Source: an uncultured Gammaproteobacteria bacterium
GTDB lineage: Bacteria > Pseudomonadota > Gammaproteobacteria > PS1 > Pseudothioglobaceae
Direction: 5' to 3'
DNA length: 32,456 nt
Assembly (NCBI GenBank): GCA_913020715.1
Contig: CAJVZH010000017.1
Span: 1 to 32,456 of the forward strand
In this document: positions 1 through 6,922 of the stretch, piece after piece
Numbering within the stretch: position 1 is the stretch's first letter
Layout of the letters: the number at the start of each line of letters is the position of its first letter
Notes under the pieces: model-generated
Told to the model about the DNA's origin: nothing
Database searches by the model: none
Seen by the model: only the letters and a program-made list of their open reading frames with translations
Program-made: the position numbers and the translations under genes

Positions 1-138
1 AGGGCCGTGACAGCTTACACAGTTTTTATTATAAATAGTCTCACCTAAAAGTACCATAGAGTCTGAATTCTTATTTTTTTCTTCGGGATTACATCCTGCT
101 AAGAATATAATGAAAGAGATGATGAGTAGTTTTTTCAT
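1..138 (-). CDS. c-type cytochrome lipoprotein, 5' part only (runs off the window)
   Basis: I read 46 codons on the minus strand from the ATG at 138 to the window edge; the gene continues outside. The product starts MKKLLI, followed by a hydrophobic segment and a lipobox LAGC (lipidated Cys at residue 16), so it should be an exported lipoprotein. A short polar linker leads to GETIYNKNC and the haem-binding CVSCH (residues 40-44), the classic N-terminal region of a small monohaem class I cytochrome c. The distal Met ligand lies beyond the edge. It starts 13 nt after the stop of the neighbouring small membrane protein and shares a 14-nt start context with it, so the two are probably co-transcribed. 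Its redox partner cannot be named. Confidence 0.8.
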   Translation of the reverse strand, partial: MKKLLIISFIIFLAGCNPEEKNKNSDSMVLLGETIYNKNCVSCHGP

Positions 139-147
139 ACTAGGATT
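134..147 (-). repeat. copy 1 of a 14-nt element around a start codon
   Basis: The minus-strand sequence AATCCTAGTATGAA contains the ATG of the cytochrome gene and has an identical copy at 534-547, exactly 400 bp away, around the start of the next gene. Neither copy has a recognisable Shine-Dalgarno sequence in the usual place. Confidence 0.6.
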
Positions 148-151
148 AATC

Positions 152-538
152 TCAATATTCATCTAATCTAACCTTGCTCAATCGCCTTCTTAAAAAATAC
201 ATAGCGATAATAATCAGGATAAATATTGAAAGCATTATAAAACGACCTTGATATGACTTTATATAGCCTTCTTTCTCTTGTTCAGACGTTGCATTAATTC
301 CTTTTTCATTTTCTTGAAGTTTCTGTTCTATCTCGGCGATAGCTTTTTTAATCTCATCTGCGTTTTCAGAGCCTTGCTTTGCTTCCCCTTGACCAGACTT
401 CAAAAATGATTTAGCCTCTTCTTCAACTACATCAGCAGGTTCGTTTAGAAACTCTTCTTGGTCTCTGTCATCACCACCAGCATATGAAAAACCTATAAAG
501 CCAAGAGATAGTAGTAAGAGTAGGATGAGTTTCTTCAT
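152..538 (-). CDS. small exported protein with C-terminal membrane anchor, function unknown
   Basis: This is a 128-residue protein if started at MKKLIL. An ATG six codons upstream (556) is possible, but the chosen start has the same AATCCTAGT context as the next gene and puts the signal peptide at the N-terminus. Residues 1-20 form a signal sequence ending in SYA, with mature GGDDRDQ. An acidic, Glu/Lys/Gln-rich, probably helical or coiled-coil stretch follows (about 25-90). A membrane segment then lies near residues 101-117, followed by RRRLSK, which would place the C-tail in the cytoplasm and most of the protein in the periplasm. I do not recognise a family. It lies just upstream of a cytochrome c lipoprotein gene and downstream of a SagB-like dehydrogenase gene, so a periplasmic redox accessory role is possible, but that is inference only. 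Confidence 0.7.
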   Translation of the reverse strand: MKKLILLLLLSLGFIGFSYAGGDDRDQEEFLNEPADVVEEEAKSFLKSGQGEAKQGSENADEIKKAIAEIEQKLQENEKGINATSEQEKEGYIKSYQGRFIMLSIFILIIIAMYFLRRRLSKVRLDEY

Positions 539-547
539 ACTAGGATT
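534..547 (-). repeat. copy 2 of the 14-nt start-codon element
   Basis: Identical to 134-147 (minus strand AATCCTAGTATGAA), spanning the preferred start codon of the small membrane-anchored protein. This is the main reason for choosing the start at 538 over 556. Confidence 0.6.
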
Positions 548-552
548 GTATA

Positions 553-675
553 TCAACTTGAACTAAAGTCCAAATTCCGTTTGATGTGTGAGGAAGAGTA
601 TCTAAATATATAGTCAAGCACTGCTTGTTTTTCATCTTTGCTTAGGTGTTTAACAAAAAGCTGGCATTTGCCCAC
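553..675 (-). CDS. possible 40-residue gene, function unknown
   Basis: A frame open on the minus strand fills nearly the whole interval between the SagB-like gene (stop at 686) and the next gene (start at 538). It could begin at GTG 675, or at TTG one codon earlier, and stops at 553. It would begin 10 nt after one gene and end 14 nt before the other, which is the spacing of an operon member. The peptide is charged and helix-like in the middle (KHLSKDEKQAVLDYIF), with one Cys near the N-terminus and a Ser-rich end (SSS twice). There is no obvious ribosome site and no ATG, so it could equally be chance or the 3' remnant of a lost gene. Confidence 0.3.
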   Translation of the reverse strand: MGKCQLFVKHLSKDEKQAVLDYIFRYSSSHIKRNLDFSSS

Positions 676-685
676 CAATTTTAAT

Positions 686-2296
686 TCATAGCTTTAAGTG
701 ATGATAAGGTGACTTGGTTTCAATACGGTCATCGTCGACATGCTTGCCCACAGTGAAGTGATAAAGACTTTGCCACTCGCCCCCTTTGAGTCCCAGTATT
801 TTATGCATCTCATCATCAAAGAAACAGCCGATACCTGTAGCTCGCAGATTCTGCGCCTCCGCTTCCAGATAAAGCACCTGCCCCACCAGTCCTGTTTCCC
901 AATAGAGCTTGGGATAGAGTGACGGATCTTGTCTTAAAACAGAATCAAAGTGAGCAAGCATACCAAGAGCATAAGCACTATCACCGGCAATGGCTTGCAT
1001 ACAACTAAGCATTTGCGCTCTAGCCCTGAAATCACCCTTTTGCAGGCAATAAAGAGGCAGGCTTTCTGTTAACTGATACCAGTCAAAATTCGAATGGGTA
1101 AGCTTTTTCAACGATTCAAGATGCTCGGCATTTCGGACCAACATATACAGACCTGAGTCAAGACCCTCTACTGCATGAACAAATATGGCGAGATGAACTT
1201 GAGCCTCATAGGGAAACACATCAAAGGGGCAGCCGTTGTGTGGTAGGGTTTTCTCCAGAGCGTGACTAAAAGCTACCAGGTCTGTGCGGCTCGCCTGACG
1301 ATCATAATTTTGTGCGCTGCGCCTTCTTCTAATAATAGCTTCAGCTGCAAACGTGGAGGTAAAGGCATTCTCATCAGGGTTTGAATAGTTAGACGTTTGC
1401 AGAGCAATGGAGTCATTTGGCCGGCTCGCTTTCTGCACCCTGTCGATAATTTCCCAGTTCACATGCTCTGGACTCAGACGATTTGGAGAATGTTGATATG
1501 TAAGATTCTGTTGCAAACTAAACCATTCCGATATTGCCTTTGAGTCGTAGTGTTTGCTTTCCACCCAGCAAAGGCAGTCTACGTGTTCCGCCTCACAGTC
1601 CACCCAGCGCAATTGATCAAAGCCCAGGAAGTGCTCCAGTGTCTTTTCCGAAATCTGCGGAATTAAAGTCATTTTCCAGCCATTCAGGTTGCAGGAGTAA
1701 CGCAGCGCACCCAGGGCATGCCCCAGATCGTGCTGACAATAGCGAAAAGCTCGTTCGCCATACTTCCAAGCCTCTCGCCAAGGGATGCTGGTCAAAATGA
1801 TGCCAAAACCCCCACAACTCTCAAGCCATAGTGCTTGACTTTGATCAAGAAGCGCCCTCTCTTCCAGAGCATGAAGATAAGGGTTATAGTGAGTGACACA
1901 AGCCTTTTGTCTAGCCAAATTCGGCAATACCAGGTAGCATTCGGTTGGGTGCAGATTGCCGCTGGAAGGATTCATCCTCAGCGCCCATTCGGATGCACCG
2001 TATTTCTTCCAGGCCGAAAGGCCCATACTAAGTTCGAGCATATTGGCAATGGATTCGATAGAAATCGAATCTGGCAAACCCTCAATGGCGTCGTAAAGTG
2101 CTGAATAAGCAAGATCTCGATCATTTTCAGCGAGAGGCAATTGAATTTGGGGGGCACCCTCAAATAATCGGTAAGGCAGTGGTTGATTATCCCAATCGAG
2201 GTATTCCGATGAGCGAGCATAGCGGTGAGAATGGTGCTTGGTTTGTTGGTGATAGTCCTTGACTATCGCGTACCTCTTTGATCGATCGATACTCAT
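686..2296 (-). CDS. SagB/ThcOx-like nitroreductase-family protein with two tandem domains
   Basis: A 536-residue protein with two nitroreductase-fold domains. The first (about residues 60-255) has the SagB-type motif RMNPSSGNLHPTE near 107-119. The second (about 318-525) opens with the FMN-binding style IIRRRRSAQNYD. Such FMN enzymes reduce or dehydrogenate small molecules; the SagB/ThcOx branch oxidises azolines to azoles in RiPP pathways, but many family members of this double-domain form are of unknown function. No YcaO cyclodehydratase or obvious modification partner is in the window, so the substrate is open. It is probably cytosolic, with no signal peptide. It begins 62 nt after the SelO stop and may head the small operon running to the window edge. 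Confidence 0.85.
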   Translation of the reverse strand: MSIDRSKRYAIVKDYHQQTKHHSHRYARSSEYLDWDNQPLPYRLFEGAPQIQLPLAENDRDLAYSALYDAIEGLPDSISIESIANMLELSMGLSAWKKYGASEWALRMNPSSGNLHPTECYLVLPNLARQKACVTHYNPYLHALEERALLDQSQALWLESCGGFGIILTSIPWREAWKYGERAFRYCQHDLGHALGALRYSCNLNGWKMTLIPQISEKTLEHFLGFDQLRWVDCEAEHVDCLCWVESKHYDSKAISEWFSLQQNLTYQHSPNRLSPEHVNWEIIDRVQKASRPNDSIALQTSNYSNPDENAFTSTFAAEAIIRRRRSAQNYDRQASRTDLVAFSHALEKTLPHNGCPFDVFPYEAQVHLAIFVHAVEGLDSGLYMLVRNAEHLESLKKLTHSNFDWYQLTESLPLYCLQKGDFRARAQMLSCMQAIAGDSAYALGMLAHFDSVLRQDPSLYPKLYWETGLVGQVLYLEAEAQNLRATGIGCFFDDEMHKILGLKGGEWQSLYHFTVGKHVDDDRIETKSPYHHLKL

Positions 2297-2358
2297 TCTT
2301 ATAAGCCGCCAGGCTTTTCAGAAAATAAATGCATCTTTCCAATCTGTTTTTAGAGAAA

Positions 2359-4089
2359 TCAAGATGAGCAACTATATTGCGATAATCCACCAATATCAAA
2401 GAGTTCAGATGGTTTTAATCTGTAGTATTTCTCTTCCACGTCCTTAGACTGCTCTGCGTAAGGTTGTGTTATGATATCTTGCAATTCTCGAACTAGAGAG
2501 TAGTTCCTCTCGGTTGCTTGCTGATACGCAGGCATAACGAACCACTCTCGCAAACTGTATTTTGGGTTGACGAGTTTCATCTGCTTAGAGAGCTCTTTAC
2601 AAGAGTGGGGCGCAGTAGTATTCACGTTGGTCGAGCTGTCGCTGAGTAGCTTCCATTTTATAAGCCACTCAGACCAGCGCTTGTCCATTCCTTCCGACGT
2701 TGGACTCCCGTAGAAGCTTTTTTTGAGTGGAACAATGTCGTCAGGTACCATCGAAAGCTCACGGAAGAAGATGGTGTAATCAACAGGAGTTTGTACCATG
2801 AGCGTTACTAGTTCATTGAACAGCGCCGCATCAAAAGTACTAAGTCCAAGTTTGGCAGTCCACATCTTTTCCATTTGTGTTTGCATTACTTTTGAAAAGC
2901 CATTTCGAATTTCGTCTAACTGTTGTAGATAGCTCTGATGCGATGTAAGCAAGGGCTGCAATGCCTTGCAAAACGTGTCGAAGTTGCGTTCGGCTGCCTC
3001 TGGTTGGTTCAGAAAAGAGAAGTGATTTCCGCCACCCGACCAAGGCTGGTACTGCGGGTTGAACTCATCACAGAATCCGAATGGGCCGTAATCGAGTGTA
3101 AAACCACCAACCGCGCAATTGTCACTATTAAAATTTCCCTGACAGTAGCCGACGCGGATCCAGTTGGCTACAAGCGACGTAAGGCGGCCGCGGAACTCGC
3201 GTGCGAGCAACACCACTTTTTCGGCAGTGTTTAGTTTTTTGTCGATGACGTTAGCGTACTCACGATCGATCAAGTGCAACACAATCATCTCGAGCTCTTC
3301 CATCGCTTTTGGATGTTCATTCTTGCGGGCACGGCGACTGAAGAGTTCGAGTTGCCCGACCCGAATGAATGATGGTGCGACGCGCGTCGAGATAGCGACT
3401 GCCTCTGATATAAATATGTCAGGATCTTTTGAGCGTGAACCTTCTGAATACCATGCGCGATTGACCTTATCCGTTTTCGAAACGTACAAACTTAGAGATC
3501 GAGACGTTGGAACTCCGAGTGCATGCATATACTCCTGAGCTAGGAACTCCCGGATGCTTGAGCGCAAGACGGCGCGACCATCTGCGCCGCGACAATAGGG
3601 TGTTCGACCGCCACCTTTTAGCTGCATTTCCCAGCGTCGACCGTTGATGACAGCCTCAACCACAGAAACTGCGCGACCATCACCATATCCATTTCCGGTT
3701 TGGAATGGACACTGCTGGTAGTATTCAGTACCGAAGATAGAAAGCGCATAGCCACTCGCCCATCCGACTGTACACATCGGCTCTGGAACGTGCGAGATGT
3801 CGCCAGAGAACAGGCGCACGAAATCGTCTAACTGTGCCATGCTGTCGCAGAAGCCAAGCTCGCGAAAAAAGATTTTACTATGCGTGATGTACTCGGGATC
3901 TTTTATTGGCGTAGGGTTGACAGGGACATAGTGTCCAGTGAAAACTTGTCGCGGCTCGTGATCGACACCGTTTTCTTTCGCGTCAGGATCGCAGTTGAGA
4001 GTATCAATAAGCGAATAGTCAGCCAACTTTGCGAGATCATCAAGCGCATCAATTGTTGGAGAGGCCTCCTGGGATGGTCTATTTATCAT
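2359..4089 (-). CDS. selO: protein adenylyltransferase SelO (YdiU/UPF0061)
   Basis: SelO is a pseudokinase-fold enzyme that transfers AMP from ATP to Ser/Thr/Tyr of proteins and is linked to oxidative-stress responses. At 576 residues it is slightly longer than the E. coli form. Visible signatures are GYGDGRAVS (134-142), [11 protein letters not shown] (155-165, with K158 as candidate nucleotide-binding lysine), [13 protein letters not shown] (171-183), the metal/catalytic region NSDN (321-324) and LDYGPFG (332-338). The protein ends SCSS, with Cys574 encoded by TGC; this is the conserved C-terminal redox position, occupied by selenocysteine in some eukaryotic homologues. By eye the gene is richer in GC than its flanks, especially around 3120-3240, which might reflect transfer. 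No obvious functional partner is adjacent. Confidence 0.93.
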   Translation of the reverse strand: MINRPSQEASPTIDALDDLAKLADYSLIDTLNCDPDAKENGVDHEPRQVFTGHYVPVNPTPIKDPEYITHSKIFFRELGFCDSMAQLDDFVRLFSGDISHVPEPMCTVGWASGYALSIFGTEYYQQCPFQTGNGYGDGRAVSVVEAVINGRRWEMQLKGGGRTPYCRGADGRAVLRSSIREFLAQEYMHALGVPTSRSLSLYVSKTDKVNRAWYSEGSRSKDPDIFISEAVAISTRVAPSFIRVGQLELFSRRARKNEHPKAMEELEMIVLHLIDREYANVIDKKLNTAEKVVLLAREFRGRLTSLVANWIRVGYCQGNFNSDNCAVGGFTLDYGPFGFCDEFNPQYQPWSGGGNHFSFLNQPEAAERNFDTFCKALQPLLTSHQSYLQQLDEIRNGFSKVMQTQMEKMWTAKLGLSTFDAALFNELVTLMVQTPVDYTIFFRELSMVPDDIVPLKKSFYGSPTSEGMDKRWSEWLIKWKLLSDSSTNVNTTAPHSCKELSKQMKLVNPKYSLREWFVMPAYQQATERNYSLVRELQDIITQPYAEQSKDVEEKYYRLKPSELFDIGGLSQYSCSS

Positions 4090-4097
4090 AGGGTCAT

Positions 4098-4125
4098 TTT
4101 ATATCAATGAATTTATTGTATCCAA
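4098..4125 (-). promoter_or_regulatory. candidate selO promoter
   Basis: On the minus strand TTGGAT (4120-4125) is separated by 16 nt from TATAAA (4098-4103). The predicted transcript would start within a few bases of the selO ATG at 4089, giving little or no leader. It was found by eye in AT-rich DNA. Confidence 0.3.
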
Positions 4126-4227
4126 AGGATGTCACAGAGCCAAAAATGGATTTTTTTTGACACCCTATTGAATACAGTTTTAAGGTGCCTACCTAGATGA
4201 ATTAGCGCGCTTGCGACACTCTAATAG

Positions 4228-4596
4228 ATGCCTATCAAACAGGAAAAATTGCATGTTTCTAGTCACTAATTTGCCGAAAAAAACAGCACAACAGTGGCAA
4301 AGCTATGGCAACATCACTTTAGTGAATTAATGGCTATTCTTGACAAAGAAGAGCCCAACTATAAGTGCTAACAACTATAGCAGTATGTCGAAATGGATGA
4401 CTTGTATGTTAATAGCGATGGCATTATCACTGGGAATGACGAGGTCAAATTACCGACTTTAAAGTTATGTTACAACCACCCATCCAATACAAGAAAAAAT
4501 ATAAGTGCAGCTACAGGTAAAGCGATGTCGAAGAGTATGAATATGTTTGATATTTATGCGCTCGAACGGCAGCCAATTCAGTTCATGCTTAGCTGA
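4228..4596 (+). pseudogene. possible decayed reading frame, unrecognised
   Basis: One plus-strand frame reads as protein-like sequence from ATG 4228 to TGA 4596, but is broken by in-frame stops at about 4267 (TAA), 4369 (TAA) and 4378 (TAG). Pieces include FAEKNSTTVAKLWQHHFSEL, then LMAILDKEEPNYKC, then a last open stretch from ATG 4393 starting MDDLYVNSDGIIT. The last piece alone would be 67 residues. I do not recognise the family. The pattern suits an old gene losing function, but a chance frame cannot be excluded. Confidence 0.3.
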
Positions 4597-4663
4597 TAAT
4601 ACAATCATTCATTATTTAAATATACGTGCTATAAAGTGTTATCTTATTGCAATATAATGTTAA

Positions 4664-4691
4664 TTGTAGTTTAAAGGTGGATGACTATAAT
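4664..4691 (+). promoter_or_regulatory. candidate promoter of the alpha/beta hydrolase gene
   Basis: TTGTAG (4664-4669), a 16-nt spacer and a perfect TATAAT (4686-4691). The predicted leader is about 36 nt. The 9-mer CTATAATTA across this -10 recurs at 5968-5976 in front of the TetR-type gene, so a shared regulator is conceivable. Confidence 0.4.
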
Positions 4692-4733
4692 TATTAATTG
4701 TACAACTTGGCATCTAACCTCTAAAAACACCCC

Positions 4734-5861
4734 ATGATAAAAAAAATTAGTCTCTCTATACTGGCTTTCGTCATTTTAGTGATTGTTGTATTTGCTTTAG
4801 GTCATCGCGCTATTATGCCCAAGCTAATTCCTCTTTCAGATTTACCAGAACCCTTAGGCTCCTACCCCATTGGCACACAAATAGTTGAGTGGACTGACAA
4901 CACCAGGGATGAGTGGTTTACTGACGAAATTAATGATAAACGCCGTATCGCTGTGCAAATTTGGTACCCAAGCGAAGTGTCGAACGAAACACCCCTGCCC
5001 TATTTGCCATATCCCGATAGATGGCTGCCTGCTTTAAGCGATATTTTAGAGCTGCCTCAGTTTTTGTTTAATCACTTAAGGGAGATTGACACACATTCGA
5101 TACTTAACGCAAAACTGAATCAAGACATTAAACAAGCACCGTTAGTGATTTTCTCTCACGGAATTTACGGCTTTCGCTTCCAAAATACTGCACAGTTTGA
5201 AGCCTTAGCAAGTCGTGGATACATTGTGGTTTCCGCCGACCACGCCTATGACGCCAGTCTGACATTTTTTAATGACGGCAGCATTGCTGATTTCCGCTCA
5301 GGCTATGAGGGTGAGTTAACAGAAGAAGAGTTTTGGGCGCTGCGTAATCCACAGTTAAGTACTCGTGTTGCTGACATTCGCTTTATGCTCGACACCATAG
5401 AAAATAAACAAGGCGCAGGTGAGGCTGTTTGGTCTGCTATCGATTTGGATCGCATTGGTATCTTTGGCCACTCTTACGGTGGTGCCACCGGTATTGTTGC
5501 TGCTGGACAAGATAAGCGTATTGATGCTGTGGTTGCCCTTGATGGCTGGATATTGCCGATACTACCGGCAGTCATCGACAAGGGTCTACAAAAGCCATTC
5601 TTCTACATTGGTCGCGAGTCTTGGCCAGATCCACTTAATTACCAAAAACTCAACACCCTTCTGAACAATAGTAGCCAGCAAAGCACTTTATACCTGCCAG
5701 GAACGATGCATTTTGATTTTTCAGACACGCCGCTATTCTCTCCCGTAATGCAAACCGTAGGAGTAGCTGGGACCATTCCAGCCGATAAATTAGCGCGCCT
5801 ACTTGAGGATAATATCATCGCATTTTTTGATACCCACTTATCCCATAAATCGATTTTATAA
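4734..5861 (+). CDS. alpha/beta hydrolase, PAF-acetylhydrolase-like
   Basis: A 375-residue alpha/beta hydrolase anchored or exported by an N-terminal hydrophobic segment (about 5-23). The catalytic triad is visible: nucleophile Ser247 in GHSYGG, Asp270 in ALDGW, and His326 in GTMHFDFSD. The last motif and the overall layout match the PAF-acetylhydrolase isoform II / plasma type family, which hydrolyses short sn-2 acyl chains of phospholipids or similar esters. The HG of IFSHGIYG (near 141) fits the oxyanion region. The substrate in this organism is unknown, and it could be a general carboxylesterase. The start ATG lacks a clear ribosome site. The gene is followed by a likely terminator and then by a TetR-type gene, a common arrangement for a regulated detoxification or lipid enzyme. 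Confidence 0.82.
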   Translation: MIKKISLSILAFVILVIVVFALGHRAIMPKLIPLSDLPEPLGSYPIGTQIVEWTDNTRDEWFTDEINDKRRIAVQIWYPSEVSNETPLPYLPYPDRWLPALSDILELPQFLFNHLREIDTHSILNAKLNQDIKQAPLVIFSHGIYGFRFQNTAQFEALASRGYIVVSADHAYDASLTFFNDGSIADFRSGYEGELTEEEFWALRNPQLSTRVADIRFMLDTIENKQGAGEAVWSAIDLDRIGIFGHSYGGATGIVAAGQDKRIDAVVALDGWILPILPAVIDKGLQKPFFYIGRESWPDPLNYQKLNTLLNNSSQQSTLYLPGTMHFDFSDTPLFSPVMQTVGVAGTIPADKLARLLEDNIIAFFDTHLSHKSIL

Positions 5862-5884
5862 TCCCCACAAAAGGGGGCTTTATT
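5862..5884 (+). terminator. probable Rho-independent terminator after the hydrolase gene
   Basis: One base past the stop codon, TCCCC pairs with GGGGG across the loop ACAAAA, followed by the T-rich CTTTATT. The stem is short (4-5 bp), so it may be weak. Confidence 0.5.
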
Positions 5885-5923
5885 CACTTTGACTTGCATA
5901 AGGCATTGTTCTTATTTTCATTA

Positions 5924-5951
5924 TTGACAATTAACTTTTCATCAGTAAAAT
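5924..5951 (+). promoter_or_regulatory. candidate promoter of the TetR-type gene
   Basis: A perfect TTGACA (5924-5929) is followed after 16 nt by TAAAAT (5946-5951). It sits about 30 bp upstream of the regulator start codon and just before an imperfect palindrome that could be an autorepression site. Confidence 0.5.
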
Positions 5952-5956
5952 AATCT

Positions 5957-5977
5957 CTAATGATTATCTATAATTAG
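5957..5977. promoter_or_regulatory. candidate TetR operator (imperfect palindrome)
   Basis: A 21-bp inverted repeat has outer arms CTAAT and ATTAG and further matches inside (7 of 10 pairs). It lies between the promoter and the ATG of the TetR-type gene, the usual place for an autorepressor operator. Confidence 0.4.
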
Positions 5978-5980
5978 CCC

Positions 5981-6568
5981 ATGGCTAGACCATCCTTAAA
6001 GCAAGAGCGGCAAAAAATCATACTGCAAGCATTTACAGAGTGCATTGCCTTTAAAGGGCTTAACGCAACAACACTCGATGATATCGCATTAAAATCACAA
6101 ATGCGCCGAAGCTTGCTCCGCCACAATGTTGGAAATCGCACGGAATTAATTAATCAAGTGGCCGAACACGTTTCAACAGAATTCGAAACCATTTGGCGCC
6201 AACAGCGCGCTCAATATACCAATGATACTGGTGACGAGTGGCTATTAAGAACATTGTTCAATAGCAACCCTGATGAGAAATATCAAGCACTTATACCCGC
6301 CTTTTTCTCACTTTTGGCCTCTGCGCATCGCTACCCAGAAGTTACTCAGCGCCTCAAACAATGCTTCAACGTTTATGTTGACGATATTACTGAAGAGCTT
6401 GTTCGACGCCACCCCAAGGCCAGTAAGAATGATTGTCAACAAGTCTCTCTTGGTATTGTCGGCATCTTTTTTAACTGGGACAGCTTTATGAGTCTGGACC
6501 TTGGTGAAAAAATTGCCGAACTTAACTTGCAGCTGGTTCATCGACTTTTATCAACCCTTAACAAATAA
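5981..6568 (+). CDS. TetR/AcrR-family transcriptional regulator
   Basis: A 195-residue protein with a TetR-like N-terminal HTH: helix 1 near residues 8-25 (ERQKIILQAFTECIAFKG), then NATTLDDIALKSQM as helices 2-3 (about 29-42) and a recognition region MRRSLLRHNVGNRTELI. The last segment replaces the common YYHF-x-K pattern with LLRHNVGNR, so its DNA specificity may be unusual. The all-helical C-terminal ligand domain (about 60-195) is unremarkable and its ligand cannot be predicted. It lies 119 bp downstream of the hydrolase gene with its own candidate promoter and operator, so autoregulation and control of the hydrolase are reasonable inferences. Confidence 0.82.
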   Translation: MARPSLKQERQKIILQAFTECIAFKGLNATTLDDIALKSQMRRSLLRHNVGNRTELINQVAEHVSTEFETIWRQQRAQYTNDTGDEWLLRTLFNSNPDEKYQALIPAFFSLLASAHRYPEVTQRLKQCFNVYVDDITEELVRRHPKASKNDCQQVSLGIVGIFFNWDSFMSLDLGEKIAELNLQLVHRLLSTLNK

Positions 6569-6628
6569 AACCCTGTTGATTATCCAACAAATACCATCAA
6601 AACTTGACGAACAAAGCGCCTATTAACT

Positions 6629-6754
6629 ATGGTTTTTGGATGGCGTTATAAATTAACAATGTGGCTGTTAAAAGGCCCTGTATTTTCATTAATAAAACTA
6701 CTTCTGGCGAATCGATTTATTAAGAAGGTTAAGAGAAAGTTCACTAAAAAATGA
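6629..6754 (+). CDS. possible 41-residue basic, hydrophobic mini-protein
   Basis: An ATG-started frame of 41 codons lies 60 nt downstream of the TetR-type gene on the same strand. The predicted peptide starts MVFGWRYKLTMWLLKG, continues with a hydrophobic stretch (VFSLIKLLLA) and ends in a strongly basic tail rich in Lys/Arg (about residues 31-41). This is the layout of a small membrane-associated peptide. No ribosome site is visible and I know of no matching family, so it could be a chance ORF. Confidence 0.35.
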   Translation: MVFGWRYKLTMWLLKGPVFSLIKLLLANRFIKKVKRKFTKK

Positions 6755-6790
6755 ACCTCTTCTCGGGTTCGAATGCTTTCCTGCACTAAC

Positions 6791-6814
6791 AAAAAACCCA
6801 CCTTTCGGTGGGTT
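6791..6814 (-). terminator. Rho-independent terminator after tRNA-Ser
   Basis: On the minus strand the 8-bp stem AACCCACC / GGTGGGTT closes a GAAA tetraloop and runs into six T residues (two belong to the stem). It lies about 10 nt past the tRNA CCA end and should end the metG-tRNA transcript. The opposite strand also has a modest T-rich stretch, so it may work weakly both ways. Confidence 0.85.
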
Positions 6815-6823
6815 TGTTATTAA

Positions 6824-6911
6824 TGGTGGAAGGAGAGGGATTCGAACCCTCGGTACGTTACCGTACACCCGCTTTCCAAGCGAGCAAATTAAACCGCTCT
6901 GACATCCTTCC
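6824..6911 (-). tRNA. tRNA-Ser (anticodon GGA)
   Basis: The 88-nt gene reads on the minus strand with acceptor stem GGAAGGA / TCCTTCC, discriminator A and an encoded CCA. The anticodon loop contains CTTGGAAAG, giving anticodon GGA (reads UCC and UCU). The long variable arm typical of serine tRNAs (TACGGTAACGTA) and the T-loop GGTTCGAATCC are present. It begins 11 nt after the metG stop codon, so it is probably processed from the metG transcript, and a terminator follows. Confidence 0.95.
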
Positions 6912-6922
6912 AAAACTTTTAT

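Larger units (their letters stand above)
4090..4733. other. 644-bp gene-poor interval between divergent genes
   Basis: This stretch separates minus-strand selO from a plus-strand hydrolase. It is AT-rich and holds candidate promoters for both flanking genes near its ends. In the middle is a plus-strand frame interrupted by several stop codons, described separately. I see no RNA gene, terminal inverted repeat or insertion element. Confidence 0.6.

Noticed and set aside
615-632. Hairpin CAAGC-ACT-GCTTG followed by TTTTT on the plus strand
   Set aside because: There is no plus-strand gene upstream, the loop is only three nt, and it lies inside a candidate minus-strand ORF.
1534-1800. Open plus-strand frames opposite the SagB-like gene, and similar frames opposite selO, glk and edd
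   Set aside because: They are shadows of genes with strong family motifs on the other strand; none shows a motif or ribosome site.
6765-6774. GGGTTCGAAT, resembling a tRNA T-loop
   Set aside because: The flanking bases do not form a T-stem (position 61 is not C) and no acceptor stem or CCA follows. It might be a partial att-like remnant but cannot be supported.
6698-6913. A 71-codon minus-strand ORF across the tRNA-Ser gene
   Set aside because: It is the familiar false ORF created by tRNA and terminator sequence; the tRNA structure explains it.
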